DNA from: Lineus longissimus
Taxonomy: Eukaryota; Nemertea; Pilidiophora; Heteronemertea; Lineidae
Assembly: GCF_910592395.1 (NCBI RefSeq)
Contig: NC_088325.1
Span: 15,254,109 to 15,318,108, forward strand
DNA: 64,000 nucleotides
Direction: 5' to 3'
In this document: one piece after another, positions 48,801 through 58,557 of the stretch
Position numbering within the stretch: position 1 is the stretch's first letter
Layout of the letters: the number at the start of each line of letters is the position of its first letter
The notes under the pieces: model-generated
The model's input: the letters and a program-made list of their open reading frames with translations, nothing else
The model's database searches: none
What the model was told of the DNA's origin: nothing
Translations under genes and position numbers: made by a program

Positions 48801-49579
48801 ATCTCGCCAAGATAAGGGGATGTCTGCTGTCATCTGTCAGCATTTCCAATGTTGACAATTCTGGAGCTTTACAAACACATCGTCAGGTGAAAAGTTTTCA
48901 GATGATTTCAGATCATTTTTTAGAGTGATATTAATTTCCGATCGGTAATAAAAGCTAACACGCTTCCGCTATTCGAACAAATTTCTTAGTTTTGAAATAG
49001 TCGCCCGGTCGGCATGGTAGGGGTGTTTGTTTTTTCATGTTAGTTGCAGACGAGCGGGCGTCACCACCCAACACAATGCCCTTGGGCATGACGTCATGTA
49101 ACTTCCGTTACGAACCTTCAAATTCGTTTCACTTGACGAATTATTTGATTTGATTTTGACGTTTCTTCGTGTAGCAATTAAATTAATTCCTGAGTCAAGA
49201 TATTTGCTATAACCCGGGGGAATCTCAAGGACCGGAGTCAATGTCCTAGGGGTTGCACCGAATCCTGACCGTGGTTGCAGCCTGCAACTGACAGGTATGG
49301 TGTCAATTTCCACTCTAGCCGTGGAGGACCATCTTGAGAGGCGGCGAAGATGTTTTCAGAGTCAAGTGCCTTCTCCTGATAACATCGTCCAATGGATGAT
49401 CTGATTGAGTAAATGGGACAGGGTCTTCAAATCACTTCATGAAAAGATTATGATTTGACTTTGTAATTTGAAATTAGATTGACCCACAACACTGGATATC
49501 TAAAATGCAACAAATCCCCATGATTTTCAAATGATACACTGGAGGCCGCCAATGCTAACCATATTTGAAGTGCATGGTG
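42890..49579. other. Gene-poor spacer, no gene recognised
   Basis: AATAAA hexamers at 43116-43121 and 44077-44082 are candidate ends for the DNAAF8-like transcript. Between 44.6 and 45.7 kb both strands carry open frames of 78-142 codons (for example 44849-45277 plus and 45339-45677 minus). The region is more GC-rich than its surroundings, but no domain is recognisable; it might be an old element remnant. The rest is AT-rich with scattered CCAAT and short repeats. Confidence 0.5.
43116..43121 (+). terminator. Candidate poly(A) signal of the DNAAF8-like gene
   Basis: AATAAA about 225 bases after the stop codon. Motif call only. Confidence 0.5.
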
Positions 49580-49751
49580 TGTAAATAATGAGAGTTCCTG
49601 GACTTTGCCATCTGAATGAAAAAAATAGAAAACATATAAATCAAAAATCACATATCAATTTGTTGTTTATTGAAATACAAACTGTTACGAATCATTGAAA
49701 CTCCGAAACATTTTAAACTAAGCGAGATGAAGACGCTACACTCATTGCACA

Positions 49752-49790
49752 ACCAAAATATCAAGACCATGTGAATCACTCAGTGGCCCT
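49752..49790 (+). promoter_or_regulatory. Conserved upstream block, candidate PSE of U4 copy 1
   Basis: A block running ACCAAAATATCAAGACCATG then TGAATCACTCAGTGGCCC sits at about -71 to -33 from the U4 start. It is preserved almost unchanged before all four genes (for example from 50683 for copy 2) while neighbouring bases vary. Position and conservation fit the proximal sequence element that recruits SNAPc for Pol II snRNA transcription. Confidence 0.65.
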
Positions 49791-49822
49791 ACAATAGGTA
49801 GGCTTGTGGCGTGTATTCCGTC

Positions 49823-49960
49823 AGCTTTGCGCAGTGGCGGTACCGTAGCCAATGAGGTTTATCCGAGGCGCGGTTATTGCTAGTTGAAAACTATACCCAA
49901 TACCCCGCATTGACGCCCTCACGGGCGGCTCTGCAATTTTTTCAGGCTCCTACGGGAGCA
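49823..49960 (+). ncRNA. RNU4: U4 spliceosomal snRNA, copy 1
   Basis: The sequence matches U4 over its length. AGCTTTGCGCAGTGGCGGTA begins the U6-pairing stem II region. CGTAGCCAATGAGGTTTATC followed by CGAGGCGC forms the 5' stem-loop with the k-turn that binds 15.5K/SNU13. TTGAAAACTATACCCAATAC is the central single strand. GCCCTCACGGGC is the central 3' hairpin. CTGCAATTTTTTCAGG holds the Sm site. GCTCCTACGGGAGC is the 3' hairpin. At about 138 nt it is slightly shorter than human U4 (about 145). U4 escorts U6 into the tri-snRNP and is released at spliceosome activation. It is flanked by a candidate PSE and a candidate 3' box. Confidence 0.97.
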
Positions 49961-49967
49961 GATAAAC

Positions 49968-49982
49968 GAACAAAGATCAGAT
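49968..49982 (+). promoter_or_regulatory. Candidate snRNA 3' box of U4 copy 1
   Basis: AACAAAGATCAGA, about 10 bases past the mature 3' end, resembles the snRNA 3' box (AAARNNAGA core) that directs Integrator cleavage. The same block follows every copy in the array; in copy 4 the sequence diverges just after it. Confidence 0.55.
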
Positions 49983-50301
49983 CAGAAGACTACACACTTC
50001 CGAGAGTGGGGTATGACAAAGGTCAAACGTGATCGTGGTGGAACAGTGGACTGACAAGGAGACCATTGATGGTCGTGCTGGAGGGTCATTAGCTCATTAT
50101 ATAGCCTCGATCTGCTACGCTGTACATCGAGTCTATGTGCTACCTCGAAAAAAGCCAGTAATTCCAGCCCAACGCATTTAAGCTTAAGCCATGATGAAAA
50201 ACAGGAAGACCCTCGGTGTAAAAATAGTTTGACGTTACAAGGCTAGCCAACCAATCAGGCCATTGTTTCGTCAACCAATCATTTTCGCAATAGGCACCAC
50301 G

Positions 50302-50326
50302 TACTTCGTCCCCTGGGGACGAAGTA
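50302..50326 (+). repeat. 12-bp-arm palindrome in U4 spacer 1
   Basis: TACTTCGTCCCC and GGGGACGAAGTA are perfect inverted arms around a single T, followed by a further GGGACGAAGTA copy about 8 bases on. Spacer 3 keeps the palindrome with one mismatch, and spacer 2 retains only its right half. Confidence 0.85.
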
Positions 50327-50753
50327 TTAGGGACGAAGTATTGGTCTAGAGGGTCATCTGCTATAAAGATCAGAAAAAACAACGACAAAAATCTTGGTAA
50401 CGACGCATGAAAAATATACTGAAAATTATAAACAGCCAGTATTCGATTGTACTCCTAAAGAAGTGGCAATGTTCAAACGCAAGTCTTTCTTCGTTCTGTC
50501 GGGAGTGAGTGTCCCTGGAATGTTATTCCTGCCTTCTGCCATCTAAATAAAAAACACAGAGAATAAATAGGTCAAACATAACATATCAATTTGTTATTTA
50601 TTGAAATCCAAACTGCCGAGAGTCATTGAAACACCGAATGATTGTAAATTAAGCGAGATGAAGACGCTAGACTAATTAGACAACCAAAATATCAAGACCA
50701 TGTGAATCACTCAGTGGCCCTATAATAAGTAGGCTTGTGGCGTGTATGCCGTC

Positions 50754-50891
50754 AGCTTTGCGCAGTGGCGGTACCGTAGCCAATGAGGTTTATCCGAGGC
50801 GCGGTTATTGCTAGTTGAAAACTATACCCAATACCCCGCATTGACGCCCTCACGGGCGGCTCTGCAATTTTTTCAGGCTCCTACGGGAGCA
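50754..50891 (+). ncRNA. RNU4: U4 spliceosomal snRNA, copy 2
   Basis: Identical to copy 1 over all 138 bases by eye, including the 5' stem-loop, Sm site and 3' hairpin. Upstream PSE-like block and downstream 3' box-like block are both retained, so it is probably expressed. The spacer after this copy carries the 160-bp deletion. Confidence 0.97.
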
Positions 50892-51522
50892 GATAAACGA
50901 ACAAAGATCAGATCAGAAGACTACACACTTCCGAGAGTGGGGTATGACAAAGGTCAAACGTGATCGTGGTAGAACAGTGGACTGACAAGGAGACCATTGA
51001 TGGTCGTGCTGGAGGGTCATTAGCTCATTATATAGCCTCAATCTGCTTCGCTGAGCCTATGTGCTACCTCGAAAAAAGCTCCTGGGGACAAAGTATTAGG
51101 GACGAAGTATTGGTCTAGAGGGTCATCTGCTCGAAAGATCAGAAAAAACAACGACAAAAATCTTGGTAACGACGCATGAAAAATATACTGAAAATCATAT
51201 ACAGCCAGTATTCGATTGTACTCCTAAAGTAGTGGCAATGTTCAAACGCAAGTCTTTCCTCGTTCTGTCGGGAGTGAGTGTCCCTAGAATGTTTTTCCTG
51301 CCTTCTGCTAGCTAAATAAAAAACACAGGGAACAAATAGGTCAAACATAACATATCAATTTGTTGCTTATTGAAATATAAACTGTTACGAATCATTGAAA
51401 CTCCGAAACATTTAAAACTAAGCGAGATGAAGACGCAAGAGTAATTGCTTATCCAAAATATCAAGACCATGTGAATCACTCAGTGGCCCTACAATACGTA
51501 GGCTTGTGGCGTATAGTCCGTC

Positions 51523-51660
51523 AGCTTTGCGCAGTGGCGGTACCGTAGCCAATGAGGTTTATCCGAGGCGCGGTTATTGCTAGTTGAAAACTATACCCAA
51601 TACCCCGCATTGACGCCCTCACGGGCGGCTCTGCAATTTTTTCAGGCTCCTACGGGAGCA
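51523..51660 (+). ncRNA. RNU4: U4 spliceosomal snRNA, copy 3
   Basis: Identical to copies 1 and 2 over 138 bases. The immediate 5' flank differs at a few positions (GTATAGTCCG in place of GTGTATTCCG), while the PSE-like block is intact. No damage is visible. Confidence 0.97.
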
Positions 51661-52435
51661 GATAAACGAACAAAGATCAGATCAGAAGACTACACACTTC
51701 CGAGAGTGGGGTATGACAAAGGTCAAACGTGATCGTGGTGGAACAGTGGACTGACAAGGAGACCATTGATGGTCTTGCTGGAGGGTCATTAGCTCATTAT
51801 ATAGCCTCGATCGTATGTGCTACTTCGAAAAAAGCCAGTAATTCCAGCCCAACGCATTAAAGCTTAAGCCATGATGAAAAACAGGAAGACCCCCTCGGTG
51901 TAAAAATAGTTTGACGTTACAAGGCTAGCCAACCAATCAGGCCATTGTTTCGTCAACCAATCATTTTCGCAATAGGCACCACGTACTTCTTCCCCTGGGG
52001 ACGAAGTATTAGGGACGAAGTATTGGTCGAGAGGGTCATCTGCTGGAAAGATCAGAAAAAACAACGACAAAAATCTTGGTAACGACACATGAAGAGTATA
52101 CTGAAAATTATTAACATCCAGTATTCGATTGTACTCCTAAAGAAGTGGCAATGTTCAAACGCAAGTCTTTCTTCGTTCTGTCGGGAGTGAGTGTCCCTGG
52201 AATGTTATTCCTTCCTTCTGCTATCTAAATAAAAAACACAGAGAATAAATAGGTCAAACATAACATATCAATTTGTTATTTATTTAAATCCAAACTGCCG
52301 AGAGTCATTGAAACACCGAATGATTGTAAATTAAGCGAGATGAAGACGCTAGACTAAATGCTCAACCAAAATATCAAGACCATGTGAATCACTCAGTGGC
52401 CCTACAATAGGTAGGTTTGTGGCGTGTATGCCGTC

Positions 52436-52573
52436 AGCTTTGCGCAGTGGCGGTACCGTAGCCAATGAGGTTTATCCGAGGCGCGGTTATTGCTAGTTGA
52501 AAACTATACCCAATACCCCGCATTGACGCCCTCACGGGCGGCTCTGCAATTTTTTCAGGCTCCTCCGGGAGCA
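52436..52573 (+). ncRNA. RNU4: U4 spliceosomal snRNA, copy 4 (variant 3' hairpin)
   Basis: Differs from the other three by one base: the 3' hairpin reads GCTCCTCCGGGAGC rather than GCTCCTACGGGAGC, so the change falls in the loop and leaves the stem intact. The upstream block is normal. The downstream flank departs from the array about 20 bases after the gene (GATCAGAGAACAAAACGG), marking the array edge. Probably functional. Confidence 0.95.
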
Positions 52574-52830
52574 GATAAACGAACAAAGATCAGAGAACAA
52601 AACGGTTCTGCGTGTGGATAGAGTGGATAGTCTGAGTGCAGGCGAATCGCGATGGTAATAGTACGATTTACTAAAAAGGAAAACACCACTGACATTGCTG
52701 GAACCTCATCCCCTCGAAAGATCAGAAGACAACAAACACATGACAAAAAAATTGGTACCGACACAGAAAAACTGCAGCCATCATTTGATAACACTCCTCA
52801 AGTAGTATCGACGTTCAAAAGCAAGTCTTC

Positions 52831-54301
52831 ACTCCTTCTGTCATCTCTATAATCGTCAGTCGCGGGTACATGTAGGAGTGTAGCATTAGATTAACACGAC
52901 ACAGTGAAACGGAACCCTTCCCGTTGTAGTAACGGATGCCTAGTTCTTTTTCCGCAGCGAAACAAGCGTAAATCACGGGTTCTTTTATGGAGGCCAGCTG
53001 AAGTAGCTTCACTGAACAAAGGGTTGGTCAGTTTACGGCCACAAACAACATAAAGCTGGGCAGTTTGTCACCACGAACAAGGCTGTGTGTTCTCTTTAAT
53101 GTTATTAATTAGAGGTTGACTCTCCATTACGATCCCACAGAGCAAGGCAAGCATCTCTTGCAACAAAGGGTGGCCGCTATTAGCCTCGGATTAATTTGGG
53201 CCAGAAACTACCAATCAGAGAGGTAATTGACACCCTCGTGATGGCGATCACCCGGCACCAATTATCTTGGGGGAAATGACGTCAGAGTGGTGACCGACCG
53301 GGATCATGCGTAATTTCTCATAGTTCTGTAGCTGATTCCAGTTATTCTGTTCAATCAGGACAGTTACCGATAGCAATGTATACTCTGCACCTGTGATATT
53401 GGTTCGTCCATCACTCCAATGTCTGAAAGTGCCATCGTGAAGATTACCAGACCCCGAGTGAAGAGAGCACCCAACCTTCATAACAGAAACATTTACAGTA
53501 TCGGGAAACCAAAGTGATGTTAAGTTGGTTTGTTATTGGTCCAAATAAACAGCTGCAATTGATCGAGCCTGACGGGCATAATGGAATTTTTAGTCAAGTG
53601 ATTTTGCTCTTTTGGGCACTTTGGTGGCTGCGGTTTTGTCGGTCAAGAGCTTGAAAAATATCAGGGTTGGTCGGTCATTGCGCGTTCACCTTTCAACCAA
53701 AATGACCGCCTCGACCCAATCCTATCCTGCTGATTATAGGGATGGTGTGAAAGGAAAATTTTCCCAAATTTTGTTGAGTCAGTGATTGCCCACTGTCCAA
53801 ACATGGCCGCCTTCATCCCATCCCGTCTGCGCGCGTCATTCATATCACGCGAAAACACGCGCGCTGCACGTGTCGGTGCATTGTTGACCATGATAATGGC
53901 CCGGACTGGGGCACTCGGAATACAGAAGGGCGTGGGGAAAAGAGGGTCCATCATCAATCCATTTCCTGGCAATATTCGACAATTGCATGAGGGGCGTGAG
54001 ATGAGAGGGCTTCAAAATCGCTCTTGACATGCGGCGATGGTATTGAGTCTAAATGAGAAATGTATATGAGGGCGTGGGTGATGGCTGATCTTGGTCCACC
54101 GTAGACGGTTGCGTGGGTTGGACTGGATGAGGTGATCGTGTTCGAACATTACCCCAGACTATTCCTTAATCTGCTCTTTTGGCAAGGCATTCGTTGATTA
54201 TGAAGTCACGAAGTGGCACGCCGATAGCGAAAAATCGCAAGGCATGGCACAACACCCATTTGACGAGTCTAGCTCACTTCGGCTAGTCTTCTTACAAGAC
54301 A
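52831..54301. other. Spacer, no gene recognised
   Basis: Between the U4 array and the tRNA gene I see no coherent exon. The overlapping open frames near 53661-54030 lie on both strands and show no domain. Confidence 0.5.
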
Positions 54302-54374
54302 GGTTTCGTGGTGTAGTGGTCATCACGTCTGCTTTACACGCAGAAGGCCGCGGGTTCGAGCCCCGCCGAAACCT
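54302..54374 (+). tRNA. tRNA-Val-TAC: tRNA-Val (anticodon TAC)
   Basis: A complete cloverleaf without intron. The 7-bp acceptor GGTTTCG pairs with CGAAACC (54367-54373). The D arm holds the A box (GTGTAGTGGTCATCAC). The anticodon stem TCTGC/GCAGA flanks loop TTTACAC with anticodon TAC, reading GUA. The variable loop is followed by the T arm CGCGG-GTTCGAG-CCCCG region with a consensus B box (GGTTCGAGCCC). It is nearly identical to vertebrate tRNA-Val(TAC). A TTTTT terminator follows within about 10 bases. The base after the acceptor stem is T, where A would be usual. Confidence 0.95.
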
Positions 54375-54381
54375 TGTGATA

Positions 54382-54386
54382 CTTTT
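54382..54386 (+). terminator. Pol III terminator of tRNA-Val
   Basis: A T5 run eight bases after the tRNA, followed by GTTTT as backup, is the expected RNA polymerase III stop. Confidence 0.85.
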
Positions 54387-54389
54387 TGT

Positions 54390-57300
54390 TTTACCAACAA
54401 ATTGCTTGTTTTGATTGGCCACTGGGTGGGCTTTCTTGTCATTTCTCGTCGGTTTCTTCCATGTAATCGACAATCATGAGCAAACATACTATTGACACTC
54501 GCCTTTGTTTTGGATAGTTTGCTTGGAGTGAGTCGACAGTGAAGAGAGGGTTATGTTTAATTCAGGCATTGGTGGATAGAGGCGCAGTATGATCTCGATG
54601 AGGGGATAGAGCGTCCGGGGAACAACGGATTCTATGGCCTCTAAAGAACCATATAAATGTATATATGCATTTATACTGGGGACGGATTCTTAATGGGGAC
54701 GGATTCTTTTTCGAGGGGGACATTTTCTGCTTCTACACTGATGTAACGGAGAAGAGGAAGCTACGAAACCAATAACATTGCCTGGAATCTTTCCTCTGAC
54801 ATTTTCTTCAAGGTGCATAGTTTCCTTCCACACCACTCGGGACTATTATGTGCAGAGAGCGACATCGAGAGCAGCACAGAAACAGCAATCCACAAAGACA
54901 TCGTTTTTTTCCCAACAGTTGATTATTACGGTAACGAAGCCACAGAAATGACCAGTAATCAACTTTCATGAATACAATCACAATTCCCATCTCATTGTGC
55001 ATTGCCCTGACCTCCCGACATGTAGGAGAGATTCGCGGCCAGAAAGGAAATTGACTGGAAACTTTATTGGGTGACGTCAGCGTCTTCCTCTTGATGAGGC
55101 ATTTTTTGTTTTTCTGTTAATAAAGCGTGTGCCAGTGGTGAATAAGTCCATCAGCTATTTCGACACACGATTTGGCCTATACCATATGTTTTGCAAATGA
55201 TCTAATGATTGGATTGAGAAAAGAAAATCGACCTTCGATCGAAAATAGCCCCTTAGTCTTACATCGAATGTTTGATGTTGACATGCGTAGGCACTCCTCC
55301 ACGTTTTTGTGGCCACAAGTTTGGGCCTCGCCGAAAATTTCTTTCAAGGTACTAAAAATTAACGCAGAGGGGTACGAGTCTCTTTTAAACAATCATGTCT
55401 TCCATATATCGCGCAATTACTCAAAAATGACACGAGATAAATCCAGCGTGCACGCCTTGAAGATGCTCTTGAATGTGTAATTAGGTCAAGCTATGATTCC
55501 TCAATCTTTGACGTTTTTAGCTTCCAACTACGAAGAAGCCAAACAGGTACGGGTGATCATCAAGCAATCGGCAGCAATTGATTCGACCTGGGAGTGAGTC
55601 ACTGGGCTCATCAAGGCGGCAGACCTACAACCACTCCCCCCGACCGTGTAAGGTCTCTCCATGTCAGGAGATGAAACCGAAAACCCTGCAATTTGCTGCG
55701 ACGATTGAGAAGAAATCACCCGATCAACTCAAGACATTGTTTTTTGTTGATGCATCTGTGATAACGGCGCAATATATATGGGTCATACTTTGTAATCGAG
55801 GTTAGCATGATGCTATGTATAAAATAAACAATCCTGAAATACTACAATCGACCATTTTCTCGTTGAAATGATATTACGATTGGTCGCCTAAATAATAGGT
55901 GAAATGGCCAATCACGATGCGATTCTGTCTTGGCAGTAACACTGGTCACTCGGCTACCCAACAAATTGGGTAGAGGATTAAACCTCACATCAGTGCCACA
56001 ATTTGAACCAATCAACGCATGCGTCATATTTGCTGCGTGATAACGAGATTTTAAAGGTAAAAACATGGCGTTCATATCAGCCCAGATCATTTTCCAAACA
56101 ACATCACTCAACCAATCAGAAAGCTATTTTTCATGCATTTTTGTTTTGCATCCTGCATCAATATGTTTTCCTAATAATCAGTATTCATTGGTCTTGTTGT
56201 TATCCGGCGCAAATGTGCTGCTTCAACCAAATAAAAAACACGAAATAATCATTCAATTTCGCAGTGCACCGCACCGCGGCAAATATAAACATGTTTTGGT
56301 GCAGCTAAATCTGAACCTTTTTTTCCTTCATGTTCTGAGTACCGACCTCGGCTGCGAAATTCCGCAGCCCGGCTTCCGACTCTTCAAGCCAGGCTATACT
56401 TTTGCTCCTGTCAGGCCCTTAATGAACGGCTTGAAATGTTTCTCCCGGCAAGACTGTGGTCTATTCGCCCATTTCACTTCAATCCGCCTAACGGGCTCTC
56501 CTCACATGTCTCACCCAAGAAGCAGCAGAATCTGCACCTCTTCAGGATGAAATACGGTGCCTTTCGTTACCCTGACATACTCTGAATCTCTCACGAGATC
56601 CACCTTATGCAAAATAAATTATGGAACGGCATTGCTTATGCAGCAAATTTGGATTGCATTTTGCTGGCATTTCGCCATTTTTGGTAAATTTGCTGCTGCA
56701 CGGTTCTTTAGCGACTTTCATAGCATCCAGGGTCGCACCTGTTTTCTGTGGATTATCATAATAAATCGTCATTTTTAGCTTCTCGTTGTTGTCATTGCTT
56801 ATTCAGCGCGCAGAGAGCTAAAGCCGCACGCGAATGGATGGCGTAAAATGAAAAATCGATTTGCTGCAGTGCAGCCCGGACCATGTATCGTGAAAGAAAG
56901 TTCCGCGAAACCTACACTGTTTTGAAGATTCGCCTCGGTGAAAAATCAATATACAGGTTCCCACAGTTGATGAATGGAAGACATGAGCCGTAAAGCGGGA
57001 GAATCGCTGTCAGTCGTAATCAATCCGTTCCTCTGATTGGTCGATATTGCACAGATGGAGTATGGGAGTGGCTTGTAACGCACAAACGCAGGTAGAACCC
57101 GTGTGGAACGCTACCGTACTACGCGAATCAACTTTGAATGAGGGTTCCACTTCAATGAATCTTAAATTGAATTTTCAATAGGAAGATTTGAAGAGGACAC
57201 TATAGTGAAGCATACATGGGAAAACAGACATAAGCATAGGATACTCAACAGTTTCTTACAAACAGGGACTTATGTATGGATAAACGTTTCACCTTAGGAC

Positions 57301-57484
57301 CTGAACCGAATATCCCTTTTCCATTTATGATATCATTACCTCCCAATCTAACAACGTATCATGGACCTGATGATGCGTTGGGGTTTCGAGTCTAGCTAGG
57401 CCCTCTGCTCTGCTAGGCCTATGGGCTAGTATCGATACTGACCAAGGGTACACATGATAATAGTACCAGTATAGGACGGGAGGA
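54390..57484. other. Spacer, no gene recognised
   Basis: AT-rich sequence with scattered CCAAT boxes. The longest frame (56065-56550, plus, 161 codons) has no recognisable domain or flanking splice signals. GGGGACGGATTCTT occurs twice near 54680-54710 as a small local duplication. Confidence 0.5.
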
Positions 57485-58557
57485 ATGGCATTTGTGGGGC
57501 TTGTGAAGTGGGTAGGATTATTCGTTATTCTGGAGCTACAGATCTGTAAAGCGAGTAAGTTGCCCTTTAATTATTCATCACTAATTATTCGTTCAATGTA
57601 TTTCATTACAGGCTAGGTTTTCGTCGATATTCTCCATTGTATTGCGGGTGTTCTGTACTTGAAGTAACTCACGTTTTCACGACCGGTACCGCGTGATGAA
57701 TGTAGTTTGTGAGTGTATGGGGGAAGACCTTAATTGTTTTAAGGTCTCTCAAGTAACGTATGCAATGAAATCAAACTTATTTTTCAAAGCTTTGAGGCAG
57801 AATAGGATTTGGCTGGGCTCAGTTGGGCGAAAACATGTTTAAATGATAACTTCAAATGAAAGGGTTTGAAATTTTGTGATCACATAGACAGAGTTCTGTA
57901 AGTATATTTCCTTAGAGTAGAAACACCGCTGTACAAGGTCAAGGTCTCTCGTCGGGTCTGTTTTCATCCTAATTAGCGCCCAATTTAATTCTAATTTTCT
58001 CATTTCCGAGTTGATGTTCGCTGTTGCTTCATGAGCAGGTTGCCTTGATCCTGATATCTCTAGTTTGTACCTGGTCGAGAGCTAATTGTCTGTTACTAAT
58101 GACTGCTTGAGTTTATTTCGCCAGAACTTCCACACCATACAGCGGACTGACGATTTCCATCTATTAAAAAATCCGGACAACCATGAAAGGAGAACTCTTC
58201 TTAAAAACACTTTCGCAATTGACCCCCTTAGACTTATTGACGTTTGTCCGCTGTTACACCCAAAGATGTATCACAGTTAGACGGCTCATATTTCACTGGT
58301 CTGTGTGATATAACTCATCCTGGCAATGATTATTCTATTTTTGCAACCGATTTCAACTCCAAGCAGCCAAGTAGAGATCTGACGGACCAATATATATATA
58401 TTCTATGTTTCTCTTTTTGCGTCCTGGTACAGACCTCAATGAACAACCGTGCGGCGGGCCACCGTGCCTTTACTCAACACTGCCTCGGAACTTCTTGACT
58501 GTTTGGATCCAATGCACTCGATTACCTCTACATTTTACCATGCGATACAAGAAATAA
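57485..58557 (+). CDS. Candidate two-exon gene for a short secreted Cys-bearing protein
   Basis: Exon 57485-57554 begins ATGG and encodes a hydrophobic leader (MAFVGLVKWVGLFVILELQI, then CKA) ending in a perfect GTAAGT donor. Exon 58433-58557 follows a strong polypyrimidine tract and TACAG acceptor. It joins in phase to give NLNEQPCGGPPCLYSTLPRN and a short tail to a TAA, for 64 residues in all. Three Cys lie after the leader. I do not recognise a family. The real gene could skip this second exon or continue beyond the window. The evidence is a signal-peptide-like exon plus phase agreement only. Confidence 0.3.

Larger units (their letters stand above)
49580..52830 (+). repeat. Tandem array of U4 snRNA gene units
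   Basis: Four repeat units of about 0.77-0.93 kb, each containing one U4 gene plus conserved flanks. U4 starts are at 49823, 50754, 51523 and 52436, giving spacings of 931, 769 and 913 bp. The second spacer lacks about 160 bp present in the first and third. The downstream flank of the fourth copy diverges about 20 bases past the gene, and a degraded copy of the spacer continues to about 52830. The open frames on the minus strand inside the spacers are not genes. Confidence 0.93.

Noticed and set aside
50140-52088. Minus-strand frames in U4 spacers sharing a repeated peptide (PLDQYFVPNTSSPG)
   Set aside because: The similarity comes from the tandem spacer repeat; frames are short and broken differently in each unit.
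56065-56550. 161-codon frame on the plus strand
   Set aside because: No recognisable domain, no flanking splice sites and a composition typical of translated spacer.
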